A DNA stretch of 13,691 nucleotides, taken from Gemmataceae bacterium. Its GTDB lineage: Bacteria > Planctomycetota > Planctomycetia > Gemmatales > Gemmataceae. Where the stretch lies: positions 1 to 13,691 of the forward strand of contig JADLBT010000407.1 in the NCBI GenBank assembly GCA_020847555.1, in the 5' to 3' direction. The translations under genes were made by a program, and so were the position numbers. Every line of letters begins with the position of its first letter. Positions within the stretch are counted from its first letter, which is position 1. This document shows positions 6,364 to 13,691 of this stretch, one piece after another. The notes beneath the pieces are model-generated. The model was not told the origin of the DNA. It saw only the letters and a list, made by a program, of their open reading frames with translations, and ran no database searches.

Positions 6364-9192
6364 ATGTCTCGCCTTTGCCCAGGCCCGTTTGTCGTTGCCG
6401 CGTTCTGCGGGCTCCTGTTTGCCGGCCGGCAGCCCGCGTCGGCGCAGACCCCAAACCCGAAAGGCGACCCGCTGCCGGCGGGGGCTGTCGCCCGGCTGGA
6501 CGGTATCGGCTTCTGGCATGGGACCGATATCCTGACCCTCGCTTTCTCCGCCGATGACCGGGTAGTCGCCTCGTACAGCGTCGATGAGCGCATCTGCCTC
6601 TGGGACGCCTCCACCGGCCGGCTGATCCGCCGCCTGGACCTGCCCCGCGACAGGGCCATCGCGCCCGCCCCGGTGGGCGGCATCCGCCCCGCCGCCGTCA
6701 CGTTCAACGGACCGTGCCTGCAGTTCGCCGGCAACGGCAAGGCGCTGGTGGTGGCGGACGTGGGTCCGCGGGTCTACCGCGTCGTGGACGCGACCACTGG
6801 CAAGGAACTGCACCAGGTGCCGATGCCCGGTACGACCGCGCCCCTGTATCCGGCAACCGTCCTTCCCGCCGGAGCGGTCGGTCCGGTCCGTCTCATCGCC
6901 GGCCCGGTCGCCCTGTCCCCGGACGCCTCGCTGCTCGCGCTGGGCGGCGAGAAGGACCATGCCGTCGTCGTGTGGGATCTCGCCAGAGGCGCGGTGCGAT
7001 ACCGCCTGGCCGGGCACGAGGACACGGTCCAGGCTCTGGCCTTCGCGCCGGACGGCAAGGCACTGGTCTCGGCCGGTGCCGATCAGTCCGTGCGCCTCTG
7101 GGACGTCGCGGCCGGCAAGGCGGTCCGCGCCTTCGACGGCCACCGCGGGACAGTCACGGATGTCGCCTTCCTCCCGGACGGGCGCCGGCTGGTGTCGGTC
7201 GGGGAGGACGGCACCCTTCGGCTATGGACCCGCGATACCGGCAAGATGGTGCTGCGCGCGGACTGGCTGCCGCCGGGGGTCGCCGACACGCCGCGCGTTG
7301 TCTCGACCATTTACCCCGCGCCGACCGGGCCGCGCGTCTGGGTCGATGCCGCCGGCAAGCAGGTCGGCTGCCTGTACCCGGTTTCGGAAACGCACCCGAG
7401 TACCGTCCGCGGCGGGGTCCGCACCGACGTCTTCATCTGCTACGACGTCGCCACCGGCAAGGAGGTCCGCCGGACCTCCCTCACCGCCGTGTCCCCGTTG
7501 ACGAACGCCGCCGCTGCGCGCTTGAGCGCGTACCGGGTCGCCGTCCAGACCAGCGCCCTCGGCCAGGCCCGCCCGGTCCTGGCCCGCAGCACGTCCACCC
7601 ACCACATCCAGTTCTACTCGCTGGAAACGGGCAACCGCCTGCCGGGGGTGGCGGGCGGGGGCGCCGGGGTAGTCGATGTCGAGGCCGGACTGGATCGCGT
7701 CACCTTCGTCCGCGACGGCGACCGGGCGATCCACGTGTGGGACCGCACGACGGGCCAGGTGCGGCGCATGGAGGGGCACACCGGCCGACCGCTGCTGATC
7801 GCCACCGGACCCGACGGCCGGCACCTGATCTCCGCCAGCCTGGAGAGTTCGGACCGCTCGATCGGCGTCTGGGACACGGTGAAGGGGGAAGAGGCGCGCC
7901 CGATCGCCGGCTGGAACCCGGGCAACACGACCCCGCAGAGCCAGTTCGTCACCCGGTCCGTCGCCTCCCTGCGGGTTCCCGCCCTCTCCCCTGACGGCAA
8001 GCACGTCGCGTTGCGCGGGCGCGACGACAGGGTGCGTGTCGTCGCGACGGCCACCGGCAAGACCGTGTTCGCGGTGGACGTGCCGTGGAAGGGCGTCTGC
8101 TGCCTGGCGTTCACCGCCGACGGTAAACACCTGATCGTTACCGACTCGACCGAGCAGCGCCAGTTCAATCCGGCGGGCGGCATGGAGGTGAAGACGGCGT
8201 GCGTGGTGCGTCTCCTCGACGCGGCGAGCGGCAAGGAGGTTCGCCAGCTGGGCAAGCGGCCCTACTCATTCCTCGTTCGGCGGGTGGCGGCGACCGAGGA
8301 CCGCCTGCTGCTCGGGTGCCGCGACGGCCTGATCCGGGTGATGGACCTGGCGACCGGAGAGGAGGTGCGCTCGATCGTGGGGAGAAAGGGACCGCAGCAG
8401 CCGCAGCCCGTCGGCGGGTTCGTGACCACTCCCGACCTGTCGCCGGCATTCCTGCTGTCCTCGGACCGCCGTACCCTGGCCATCTTCGACGGACCCGACA
8501 ACAGCATCCGGCTGTGGGAACTGGGGTCCGACCGCGAACGCGGCCGGTGCAAGGGGCACCCCGGCCGCCTCACGTCCTTCGCCCTCACGACCGACGGCCG
8601 CCACGTCGTCACCGGCAGCCAGGACGGCACCGTCCTGGTCTGGGCGCTGCTCGCGCCGCTGCCGGGCGTCCGGGCCGACCTGACGGACCCGGATTTGCAG
8701 ACCCTCTGGAACGACCTCGGGAGCGTGGATGCGATCCGGGCCATCGGGGCGGTCCGGCGATTAATGGGTGCGCCGGACCGGGCGGTGTCGCTGCTGCGCG
8801 AGCGCCTGAAAGCGGCGGCGCCGCCGGACGAGCGCCTCGTGCAGGAGAAGCTGCGCGATCTGGACAGCCGCGTCTACGCCCAGCGCCAGCGCGCGGAGAA
8901 GGAGTTAGCCGGGCTGGGCGAGGCGATCGTGCCGGCCCTGGAGCGATTCCTCGCGGGAAAGCTGTCGGCCGAGGCGCGGACCCGGGCGGAAGGGCTATAT
9001 CGGCGAGTCCGCGCCGGCACCGCCAGCGGCGAGCGGTTGCGCGAGCTGCGGGCCGTGGAGGTGCTGGAGGCGGTGGGAACGGCGCCCGCGCAGGAGTTGC
9101 TGCGGCAACTCGCGGGCGGCGCCCCGGGGGCGCGCCTGACGCGCGAGGCGAGCGCGGTGGTGCAGCGTCTGGCGCTGCGTGCCGGGGCGTAA
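6364..9192 (+). CDS. Exported WD40-repeat protein with helical C-terminal module (942 aa)
   Basis: This is probably an exported beta-propeller scaffold; ligand and partner are unknown. The start at 6364 is set by GGAGG at 6351-6355 and a clear signal peptide (MSRLCPGPFVVAAFCGLLFA, then a likely ASA-Q cleavage at 27/28). The longer open frame upstream runs antisense through the neighbouring gene and is not used. WD repeats run from about 50 to 765. The clearest are at 53-94 (ICLWDASTGRLIRRL), 200-300 (GHEDTVQALAFAPDGKAL, VRLWDVAAGK, LRLWTRDTGK) and 736-762 (DGTVLVWALL). Others are diverged, so there are likely two propellers. Residues about 770-942 form a helical tail; 830-885 (LDSRVYAQRQRAEKELAGL, then ARTRAEGLYRRVRAG) repeat the module of the first protein in this window. 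This architecture is common in planctomycetes, from general knowledge. Confidence 0.9.
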   Translation: MSRLCPGPFVVAAFCGLLFAGRQPASAQTPNPKGDPLPAGAVARLDGIGFWHGTDILTLAFSADDRVVASYSVDERICLWDASTGRLIRRLDLPRDRAIAPAPVGGIRPAAVTFNGPCLQFAGNGKALVVADVGPRVYRVVDATTGKELHQVPMPGTTAPLYPATVLPAGAVGPVRLIAGPVALSPDASLLALGGEKDHAVVVWDLARGAVRYRLAGHEDTVQALAFAPDGKALVSAGADQSVRLWDVAAGKAVRAFDGHRGTVTDVAFLPDGRRLVSVGEDGTLRLWTRDTGKMVLRADWLPPGVADTPRVVSTIYPAPTGPRVWVDAAGKQVGCLYPVSETHPSTVRGGVRTDVFICYDVATGKEVRRTSLTAVSPLTNAAAARLSAYRVAVQTSALGQARPVLARSTSTHHIQFYSLETGNRLPGVAGGGAGVVDVEAGLDRVTFVRDGDRAIHVWDRTTGQVRRMEGHTGRPLLIATGPDGRHLISASLESSDRSIGVWDTVKGEEARPIAGWNPGNTTPQSQFVTRSVASLRVPALSPDGKHVALRGRDDRVRVVATATGKTVFAVDVPWKGVCCLAFTADGKHLIVTDSTEQRQFNPAGGMEVKTACVVRLLDAASGKEVRQLGKRPYSFLVRRVAATEDRLLLGCRDGLIRVMDLATGEEVRSIVGRKGPQQPQPVGGFVTTPDLSPAFLLSSDRRTLAIFDGPDNSIRLWELGSDRERGRCKGHPGRLTSFALTTDGRHVVTGSQDGTVLVWALLAPLPGVRADLTDPDLQTLWNDLGSVDAIRAIGAVRRLMGAPDRAVSLLRERLKAAAPPDERLVQEKLRDLDSRVYAQRQRAEKELAGLGEAIVPALERFLAGKLSAEARTRAEGLYRRVRAGTASGERLRELRAVEVLEAVGTAPAQELLRQLAGGAPGARLTREASAVVQRLALRAGA

Positions 9193-9258
9193 GCGGAGCC
9201 CCGGCGAGGAACTCAGCTACGCCATCTCTCCTCTCCCCTGAAGGTAGTTGCCAGCCGC

Positions 9259-9292
9259 GCGCGAGCAGCGCAGACCACGCGCGCGCTCGCGC
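9259..9292 (+). terminator. Possible hairpin terminator after the WD40 gene
   Basis: GCGCGAGC (9259-9266) and GCTCGCGC (9285-9292) form a perfect 8-bp stem around an 18-nt loop, 66 nt past the stop codon. The following TTACTCGT is only weakly T-rich, so intrinsic termination is uncertain. Repeat copy 3, a stronger hairpin, begins 9 nt further on. Confidence 0.3.
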
Positions 9293-9300
9293 TTACTCGT

Positions 9301-9371
9301 AAAGCCCACGGGTAGCGCCCCGTGGGGGAAGTCTCCAGCGCTTCACCCACGGGACGTCACCCGTGGGCTTT
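9301..9371 (-). repeat. Palindromic intergenic repeat, copy 3 (best preserved)
   Basis: The 26-nt arms (9301-9326 and 9346-9371) pair at 23 positions: AAAGCCCACGGGT with ACCCGTGGGCTTT outside, and CCCGTGGG with CCCACGGG inside. GAAG/CTTC extends the stem to a loop of about 9 nt (TCTCCAGCG). Read on the minus strand, the interior matches copy 2. It lies between the WD40 gene (stop at 9192) and the promoter region of the zinc-ribbon gene. Confidence 0.9.
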
Positions 9372-9382
9372 CCAAACAATGG

Positions 9383-9414
9383 TTGCACACCAGGACGTCC
9401 CAGCCGGGTACAAT
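9383..9414 (+). promoter_or_regulatory. Possible promoter of the zinc-ribbon gene pair
   Basis: TACAAT (9409-9414) matches the -10 consensus at five of six positions and lies 41 nt before the ATG. The nearest -35-like hexamer is TTGCAC (9383-9388), but its 20-bp spacing is longer than ideal. The site starts just after repeat copy 3, so that hairpin would insulate this promoter from WD40 transcription if it terminates. Confidence 0.4.
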
Positions 9415-9455
9415 AGCAGCGGTGGCGTACCGCCCGTCCCATCCTGGAAGCGCGT

Positions 9456-10415
9456 ATGACGATCTCCCTCACCTGCGGCTGCGGCGCACGCCTGGACATC
9501 GACGAAACGTTCGCCGGCAAGACGATCAGTTGCCCCGACTGCCAGCGCTCCCTGAACGTCCCCAGGCCGGAGCAGCCGGGGGTGAAGACGAGTGGGTTCG
9601 CCCTCACCAGCCTGACGCTGGCCCTGGTCGGCGGCTTCACCGTGATCGGGCCGCTGGCCGCGGTCGGATTCGGTTTCCTTGGCCTGCGGGACGTGGCGCG
9701 CAAGCCGGACCAGGTCGCTGGCCGGGGCTACGCCCTCGCCGGCATCGTGGTAGGGGGGCTGGTAACGGTCCTCACCGGTCTCGCCCTGTTCTCGGGCGGC
9801 TTGCTCGGCCTGAACAATCTCACCGACCGGATGCGCTGGGCCGGTAAGCTCGACTACCCGCCCGAGCTGGAGGTCAACCGCCCGAACGAGGGGTACAAGA
9901 TCGCGCGTCCTTCGGCAAAGTGGGGCATCTACCGGCCGATGGGAACCCAGGCCATGCTCGACCTCCGCCCGGGCCGGTTCACCGACAACCTGGTCATGGT
10001 GAACCTGGAGGACGACGCCTACCTGGTGGTGCTGGCGCCCGAGATGGTGCCGCGCGAATGGGGCCTGGACACCTGCAAGAACGAGGCGCTGCGCAAGTTC
10101 CGCGAGCAGGACAAGGTCGGCCTGTTCGGGCAGAAGCGCGACACTCACCATGCCCGCATGGACGTGATCGAGACCAAACATCGGCCGCCGGTGGGCATGG
10201 TCGAGTCCGTCGAGATGCTGGTAGACAAGGCGGTCGGCTGGCAGGAGCGGCGCTTCCTCCTGCGCGTGGTCAAGCAGCGCGAGGACACGCAGATGTTCGT
10301 GCTCATCGCCGGCGCGCGCAAGAACCATTTCGACGCCGTGGCGGCGGACCTGCGCCGCGCCCTGGACAGCTTCACCCTCACCGGCCGGGGGAACCTGCCG
10401 GGTGACTGGCGCTGA
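9456..10415 (+). CDS. Zinc-ribbon, DUF4190-like membrane protein (319 aa)
   Basis: The N-terminus is a short zinc ribbon: C7 and C9 in CGCG, then C26 and C29 in CPDC, with the DETFAGKTISCPDC pattern typical of such ribbons. Two hydrophobic, Gly-rich segments (about 48-78 and 90-118) resemble the DUF4190 two-helix domain, so the ribbon and the C-terminal domain probably lie on the same side of the membrane. Residues about 130-310 form a mixed alpha/beta domain that starts with a Y.I..PS..W motif (147-156) and ends with LRRALDSFTL. This is reminiscent of PsbP/DcrB/MOG1-type folds, but that is a weak inference. TGGAAG lies about 6 nt before the start. The next gene follows 29 bp downstream, suggesting an operon. 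No catalytic motif is visible, and the function is unknown. Confidence 0.82.
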   Translation: MTISLTCGCGARLDIDETFAGKTISCPDCQRSLNVPRPEQPGVKTSGFALTSLTLALVGGFTVIGPLAAVGFGFLGLRDVARKPDQVAGRGYALAGIVVGGLVTVLTGLALFSGGLLGLNNLTDRMRWAGKLDYPPELEVNRPNEGYKIARPSAKWGIYRPMGTQAMLDLRPGRFTDNLVMVNLEDDAYLVVLAPEMVPREWGLDTCKNEALRKFREQDKVGLFGQKRDTHHARMDVIETKHRPPVGMVESVEMLVDKAVGWQERRFLLRVVKQREDTQMFVLIAGARKNHFDAVAADLRRALDSFTLTGRGNLPGDWR

Positions 10416-10444
10416 GCAGGGGCGCCTGAGCGAGGTGCGCCGGC

Positions 10445-10699
10445 ATGGCCGTTTGCCTGTACCACCCCGACCGTCCGGGTATCGGTATCTGCGTGCGGTG
10501 CCGGGTCGTGATCTGCGCTGCCTGCTGCACCCGGCTGGACGGCATCAACCACTGCCACTCCTGCCTCGAATCGCTGGCGCAGCGGCCCGCCGTTCCCCGC
10601 CGGCCGAGTTCCGTCCTGCTCACGAGCCTCGTGCTGGCCGTGTTGTGGGCCGCGCTGCTCAGCGTGTTCTGGGTGGCGCAGGGTGGACTGGCGCCGTGA
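10445..10699 (+). CDS. Small B-box-like zinc-finger membrane protein (84 aa)
   Basis: This tiny protein has a Cys/His-rich head and one C-terminal membrane helix (about 56-78). Potential metal ligands are C4, H7, C16, C19, C24, C27, C28, H36, C37, H38 and C40. The spacing C-x2-H ... C-x2-C ... C-x2-C ... C-x2-C resembles a B-box zinc finger binding two zincs, as found at the front of bacterial rhomboid-like and other membrane proteins. GAGG at 10432-10435 lies 9 nt upstream. The ATG is 29 bp past the zinc-ribbon gene, so the two are probably co-transcribed and may act together at the membrane. It ends 7 bp from the convergent ABC-F gene with no terminator hairpin between. Its function is unknown. 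Confidence 0.8.
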   Translation: MAVCLYHPDRPGIGICVRCRVVICAACCTRLDGINHCHSCLESLAQRPAVPRRPSSVLLTSLVLAVLWAALLSVFWVAQGGLAP

Positions 10700-10706
10700 G
10701 GGTCGC

Positions 10707-12524
10707 TCAACTTTCCGTCGGACCTCCTCGTTTGGCCTCCAGTTCCTGCCAGCGCTCGTACAGCCGCTCGACGCGCCGCTGCGCCTCCTCCAGTGTCCGG
10801 CAGGCCGCGGTCAGCGCGACGTGGCCCGCCGGCGCGGCGCGCTCCACCTCCGCCTGACAGGCGCCGACGACCGCTTCCGCGTCGAGGATGGCGGCCTCCA
10901 TTCCTTCCAGTTCCTGCTGTTCGCGGTAGCTGAGCTTGCGCGGCCTCGGAAGGGGCGGCGCGAGCCGCGGGACCGGCGCGGCGGCCGGCTTCGCCGTCTC
11001 CGCGACGTCGCGCTCGCAGGCACTGATCCACTGGACGACGCTTCCGTACAGCGCCGACCCGCCGCGGCCGTCGAGTCCGATCACCTCGGTGGACAGCCGG
11101 TCGAGCAGGTCGCGGTCGTGGCTGACCAGCACCACCGCCCCGGCGAACTCCGCCAGGCTCTCCTCCAGCACTTCCAGCGCCGGGATGTCGAGGTCGTTCG
11201 TCGGCTCGTCGAGGAGCAGCACGTCCGCCGGTTGCAGCATCAGCTGGGCAATGCGCACACGCGCCTGCTCGCCGCCCGACAGGTCGCCCACGGGTACATC
11301 GAGCTGTTCCGTGCGGAAGAGGAACTGCTTCGCCCACGCGACGACGTGCAGCGGGCGGCCGCGGTACGTCACCGTGTCGCCGTTGGGGCACAGCGCCTTG
11401 CGGAGCGGTGCCTGCGGGTCGAGGCCGGCGCGCCCCTGCTCGAACATCACCACGCGGAGGCCGTCGGCGCGCGTCACCGTGCCGGCGTCGGGGGCGGCCT
11501 CGCCCGCCAGCACGCGCAGCAGGGTGCTCTTGCCGCTGCCGTTGGCGCCGAGGAGGCCGACCTTCGTTCCGGGCGAGAGGGCCAGGTCGAGGCTGGCGAA
11601 CAGCGGGCGCCCGCCGAGCGTCATCGCCAGCCCAGAGGCGGTGAGCAGCTTGCGGCTCTGGCGGCCGGTGGCGACGAAGTCGATGCCCGCGGCGCCGGCC
11701 GCCGCGTTGCGGTACTTCAGGTCGGCGAGTTCCGCACGGCGCCGGGCGGCATCTGCGATGCGCGCGGCGGACTTGCTGCGCTGGGCCGACTCCTTGCGGC
11801 CGAGCCATTCCGTCTCGCGGCGCACCTGGTTGGCGACCGCCTCCTGCCGGCGGGCCTGGGCGTCGAGGAACTCCGCGCGGCGCTCGGCGAAGTCGTCGTA
11901 GGAACCGCGGGCGCGGAAGTACCCGCCGGGGTAGGCGCGGTTGATCTCAATGATCTCGTCGGCGACGGCCCGCAGGAACGCCCGATCGTGGGTCGCGACG
12001 ACGTAGGCGAAGGGGGCGGCCCGCAGCAGGCGCTCCAGCCAGACGATGCCGAGCAGGTCGAGATGGTTGGTCGGCTCGTCGAGCAGCAACAGGTCCGGCC
12101 GGCGGGCCAGCGCGCGGGCCAGCGCGAGCCGCTTGCGCCAGCCGCCGGAGAGCGTGTCGGCCGCCTGGTCGGGGTTGGCGAAACCCACCTGGGTCAGGGC
12201 GATAGCGGCGCGGGTCTCGCGCTCGTGCTCCTCGTCCGACTCGTCGGCGAGGGCCGCGAGCACCACACGGCGGGCGGTCTGTCCGGGGGGGAAGGCATCC
12301 TCCTGGGACAGGTAGCCGAGGCGCGCGGTGCGGCGCATCGAGCGGGTGCCCGCGTCGGGCTCCTCCAGGCCGGCCAGCAGGCGCAGGAGGGTCGATTTGC
12401 CCGACCCGTTGGGGCCGATCAGACCGATGCGCTCGCCGGCACGGAGATCGAGAGACAGATCGCTCAGCAGCGGACGTGGCCCGAAGGCCTTGGTAAGTTC
12501 CTGAACACTCAGCAGGACGGTCAT
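10707..12524 (-). CDS. uup: ABC-F family ATPase, Uup type (605 aa)
   Basis: This is a soluble twin-ATPase protein without membrane segments. ABC-F proteins bind the ribosome and adjust translation; Uup has also been linked to DNA transactions. Domain 1 has Walker A GPNGSGKST (37-45), signature LSGGW (125-129), Walker B ending in E150 with PTNHLD, and the switch histidine in ATHD (H179). The linker helices (about 215-290) carry a basic RRETEWLGRKESAQRSKSAARI segment. Domain 2 has GANGSGKST (326-334), LSGGEQ (415-420), LLLDEPTNDLD (E440) and VSHD (H469). A Pro/Ala-rich stretch (510-528) leads to a C-terminal coiled coil (about 530-597, starting KLSYREQQELEGME), which is characteristic of Uup and absent from EttA. 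Start 12524 is chosen because the protein then begins directly at the ABC fold; the ribosome binding site is weak. Confidence 0.93.
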   Translation of the reverse strand: MTVLLSVQELTKAFGPRPLLSDLSLDLRAGERIGLIGPNGSGKSTLLRLLAGLEEPDAGTRSMRRTARLGYLSQEDAFPPGQTARRVVLAALADESDEEHERETRAAIALTQVGFANPDQAADTLSGGWRKRLALARALARRPDLLLLDEPTNHLDLLGIVWLERLLRAAPFAYVVATHDRAFLRAVADEIIEINRAYPGGYFRARGSYDDFAERRAEFLDAQARRQEAVANQVRRETEWLGRKESAQRSKSAARIADAARRRAELADLKYRNAAAGAAGIDFVATGRQSRKLLTASGLAMTLGGRPLFASLDLALSPGTKVGLLGANGSGKSTLLRVLAGEAAPDAGTVTRADGLRVVMFEQGRAGLDPQAPLRKALCPNGDTVTYRGRPLHVVAWAKQFLFRTEQLDVPVGDLSGGEQARVRIAQLMLQPADVLLLDEPTNDLDIPALEVLEESLAEFAGAVVLVSHDRDLLDRLSTEVIGLDGRGGSALYGSVVQWISACERDVAETAKPAAAPVPRLAPPLPRPRKLSYREQQELEGMEAAILDAEAVVGACQAEVERAAPAGHVALTAACRTLEEAQRRVERLYERWQELEAKRGGPTES

Positions 12525-12627
12525 GCGCGGCCCCATGTGCGGGGCGGTCGGGTGGTCGGGAGCGGCCCCGCGGCGCCCCCTCCCTATTGCTCTCAAAACC
12601 GGGCTGCGGGAGCAAGGGGAACCGGGA

Positions 12628-12641
12628 GGCGGGCGCCCGCC
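12628..12641 (-). terminator. GC-rich palindrome after the dehydrogenase gene
   Basis: GGCGGGCGCCCGCC is a perfect 14-bp palindrome that starts 6 nt past the dehydrogenase stop. It could fold as a 5-bp stem with a 4-nt loop. No T tract follows on the minus strand, so it is at best a weak or factor-assisted terminator. The rest of the 123-bp gap to the ABC-F start holds nothing I recognise. Confidence 0.25.
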
Positions 12642-12647
12642 GTTACG

Positions 12648-13625
12648 TCACCCTCGTTGTGCCGCACCCGGTGGGAACACCCGAAAGAGCAGGGGCCGGC
12701 CCGCAAGCCCGGCCCGCAAGTTCTCGACGGAGATTTCCGCCATGTGCCGGCGCGTCTGCTCGGTGGCACTGCCCAGGTGCGGCGTGATGATCACGTTATC
12801 CAGCCGCAGCAGCGGGTGGTCGCGCGGCAGCGGTTCCGGGTCGGTCACGTCCAGCGCCGCCGCGTAGATCCGCCGGGCCGCCAGCGCCTCGGTGAGAGCG
12901 TCGGTATCCACAACCGGCCCGCGGGCGACGTTGATGAGGACCGCAGTTGGCTTCATGCGCGCCAGTTCCGCCCGCCCGATCAGGCTGGTCGTCTCCGCCG
13001 TCAGCGGCACCGTCAGCACGACGTAATCCGCGCTGGCGAGCAGTTCCCCGCGCCCGACGTAGCGCGCGCTCAGCTCTGCTTCCACATTGGGCCGGCGGCG
13101 CCGGTTGTGGTAAAGGACGGTCATGTCGAAGGCGCGGGCGCGGCGGGCGACCTGCTCGCCGATCCGACCCAGGCCGAGGATCCCCAGCGTGCTGCCGTGG
13201 ATCTCCCGGCCGAGCATGAACGAGGGGTCGTAGCGCAGAAAATGCGGCCCGCGGGCGTAACGGTCGCCCTCGACAACCCGCCGCCCGGCCGCCAGCAGCA
13301 GCGCGAACGCCAGGTCGGCGGTGGCACCGTCGAGCACGCCGGGCGTATTGCCGACCGGGATACCGCGCGTCGCCGCGGCCGCCACGTCGATGTGATCGAC
13401 CCCCACCCCGAAGTTGCTGATGACACGCACCCCCGGTAACCGTTCGAGCAGAGCCCGGTCCACCGCGAGATGCCCGTAAGTGTAGATCGCCTCTATGCGG
13501 TCGGCGCCGAGTTCGTGTGCGGCGTCCCAGGGGACGAGCTTGACGCTGCTTTGCAGCATCTCGGTGATGACAGCCGCGAGTGGGAGGTCGGCGAGGACGA
13601 GAGGACGCGCGTGGCTGGCAGGCAT
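12648..13625 (-). CDS. D-2-hydroxyacid dehydrogenase, glyoxylate/hydroxypyruvate reductase type (325 aa)
   Basis: This is a cytoplasmic NAD(P)-dependent oxidoreductase that reduces 2-oxoacids to D-2-hydroxyacids. The NTPGVLDGATADLAFALLLA segment (93-112) is typical of the glyoxylate/hydroxypyruvate reductase branch. The Rossmann motif GLGRIG is at 151-156. The substrate-binding and catalytic residues R235 (NVARGPVVD), E264 (DPEPLP) and H283 (TPHLGSAT) are all present. The cofactor loop LYHNRRRR (171-178) is strongly basic, which suggests NADPH preference, since NADH enzymes usually carry an acidic residue here. Length is normal. The start is supported by GGAG 8 nt upstream. It precedes the ABC-F gene on the same strand by 123 bp, so co-transcription is possible but not required. 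The exact substrate cannot be read from sequence. Confidence 0.93.
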   Translation of the reverse strand: MPASHARPLVLADLPLAAVITEMLQSSVKLVPWDAAHELGADRIEAIYTYGHLAVDRALLERLPGVRVISNFGVGVDHIDVAAAATRGIPVGNTPGVLDGATADLAFALLLAAGRRVVEGDRYARGPHFLRYDPSFMLGREIHGSTLGILGLGRIGEQVARRARAFDMTVLYHNRRRRPNVEAELSARYVGRGELLASADYVVLTVPLTAETTSLIGRAELARMKPTAVLINVARGPVVDTDALTEALAARRIYAAALDVTDPEPLPRDHPLLRLDNVIITPHLGSATEQTRRHMAEISVENLRAGLAGRPLLFRVFPPGAAQRG

Positions 13626-13679
13626 GGCAAGCTCCGGTGGGCCGAGCGCCGCGGCCGACGGACGCTCTCGGCCCCGAAT

Positions 13680-13685
13680 ACTATA
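13680..13685 (-). promoter_or_regulatory. Possible -10 element of the dehydrogenase gene
   Basis: On the minus strand TATAGT, a 5-of-6 match to TATAAT, lies 54 nt before the start codon. Its -35 would be beyond the right edge of the window, so the promoter cannot be completed. Confidence 0.35.
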
Positions 13686-13691
13686 TGGGGA

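Noticed and set aside
12590..12647. GC-rich segment with GGGAG and CCGGG blocks, checked as a tRNA or small RNA gene
   Set aside because: No T-loop GGTTCRA motif or cloverleaf pairing; only a 14-bp palindrome is present.
10683..13439. A 918-codon open frame on +
   Set aside because: It runs antisense across both the Uup-type gene and the dehydrogenase, whose catalytic motifs are intact on the other strand. Its product is a low-complexity Arg/Gly/Ala/Val-rich string. Long shadow frames are expected at this GC content.

Overview
The window is about 13.7 kb of very GC-rich bacterial DNA. It most likely comes from a planctomycete of the Gemmata type. Three things point there: large exported WD40 proteins with a helical C-terminal module, an exported protein pairing that module with a secretin-type N-domain, and small zinc-ribbon membrane proteins. 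This assignment is inference from gene content; no rRNA or tRNA gene is present. Most genes look chromosomal. I see no insertion sequence, phage gene, CRISPR array or recognisable defence cassette.

Layout. A possible 3' end of an upstream gene (2-67) is followed by an exported HEAT-like/STN-like protein on + (114-1601). It converges with a DUF2262-like gene on - (1641-2072). Next is a minus-strand group read from right to left: a relic of an MFS transporter gene (5262-5427), a heptamer-based inverted repeat (5165-5258), a fused two-half ABC-2 type permease (3313-5157) and mnmA (2214-3296). The last two lie 16 bp apart and are probably co-transcribed. An unrecognised gene on - (5575-6225) diverges from a 942-residue exported WD40 protein on + (6364-9192), which has a good promoter. 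Two + genes 29 bp apart follow: a zinc-ribbon/DUF4190-like membrane protein (9456-10415) and a small B-box-like membrane protein (10445-10699). They converge, with a 7-bp gap, on a Uup-type ABC-F ATPase on - (10707-12524). A D-2-hydroxyacid dehydrogenase on - (12648-13625) closes the window.

Functionally these are mostly independent housekeeping or cell-envelope genes: tRNA 2-thiolation, an ABC-F ribosome-associated ATPase, 2-hydroxyacid metabolism, a membrane permease without its ATPase, and lineage-specific exported proteins. No single pathway unites them.

The most unusual material is intergenic. A palindromic repeat of about 72 bp occurs three times (2129-2200, 5498-5569, 9301-9371). Each copy can fold into a long hairpin, and all three have the same orientation relative to the gene that reads into them. 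A second, unrelated inverted repeat built from GGTTAGC heptamers sits directly in front of the permease start codon. Beside it is the internally deleted MFS gene, whose leaderless-looking promoter may now feed the permease.
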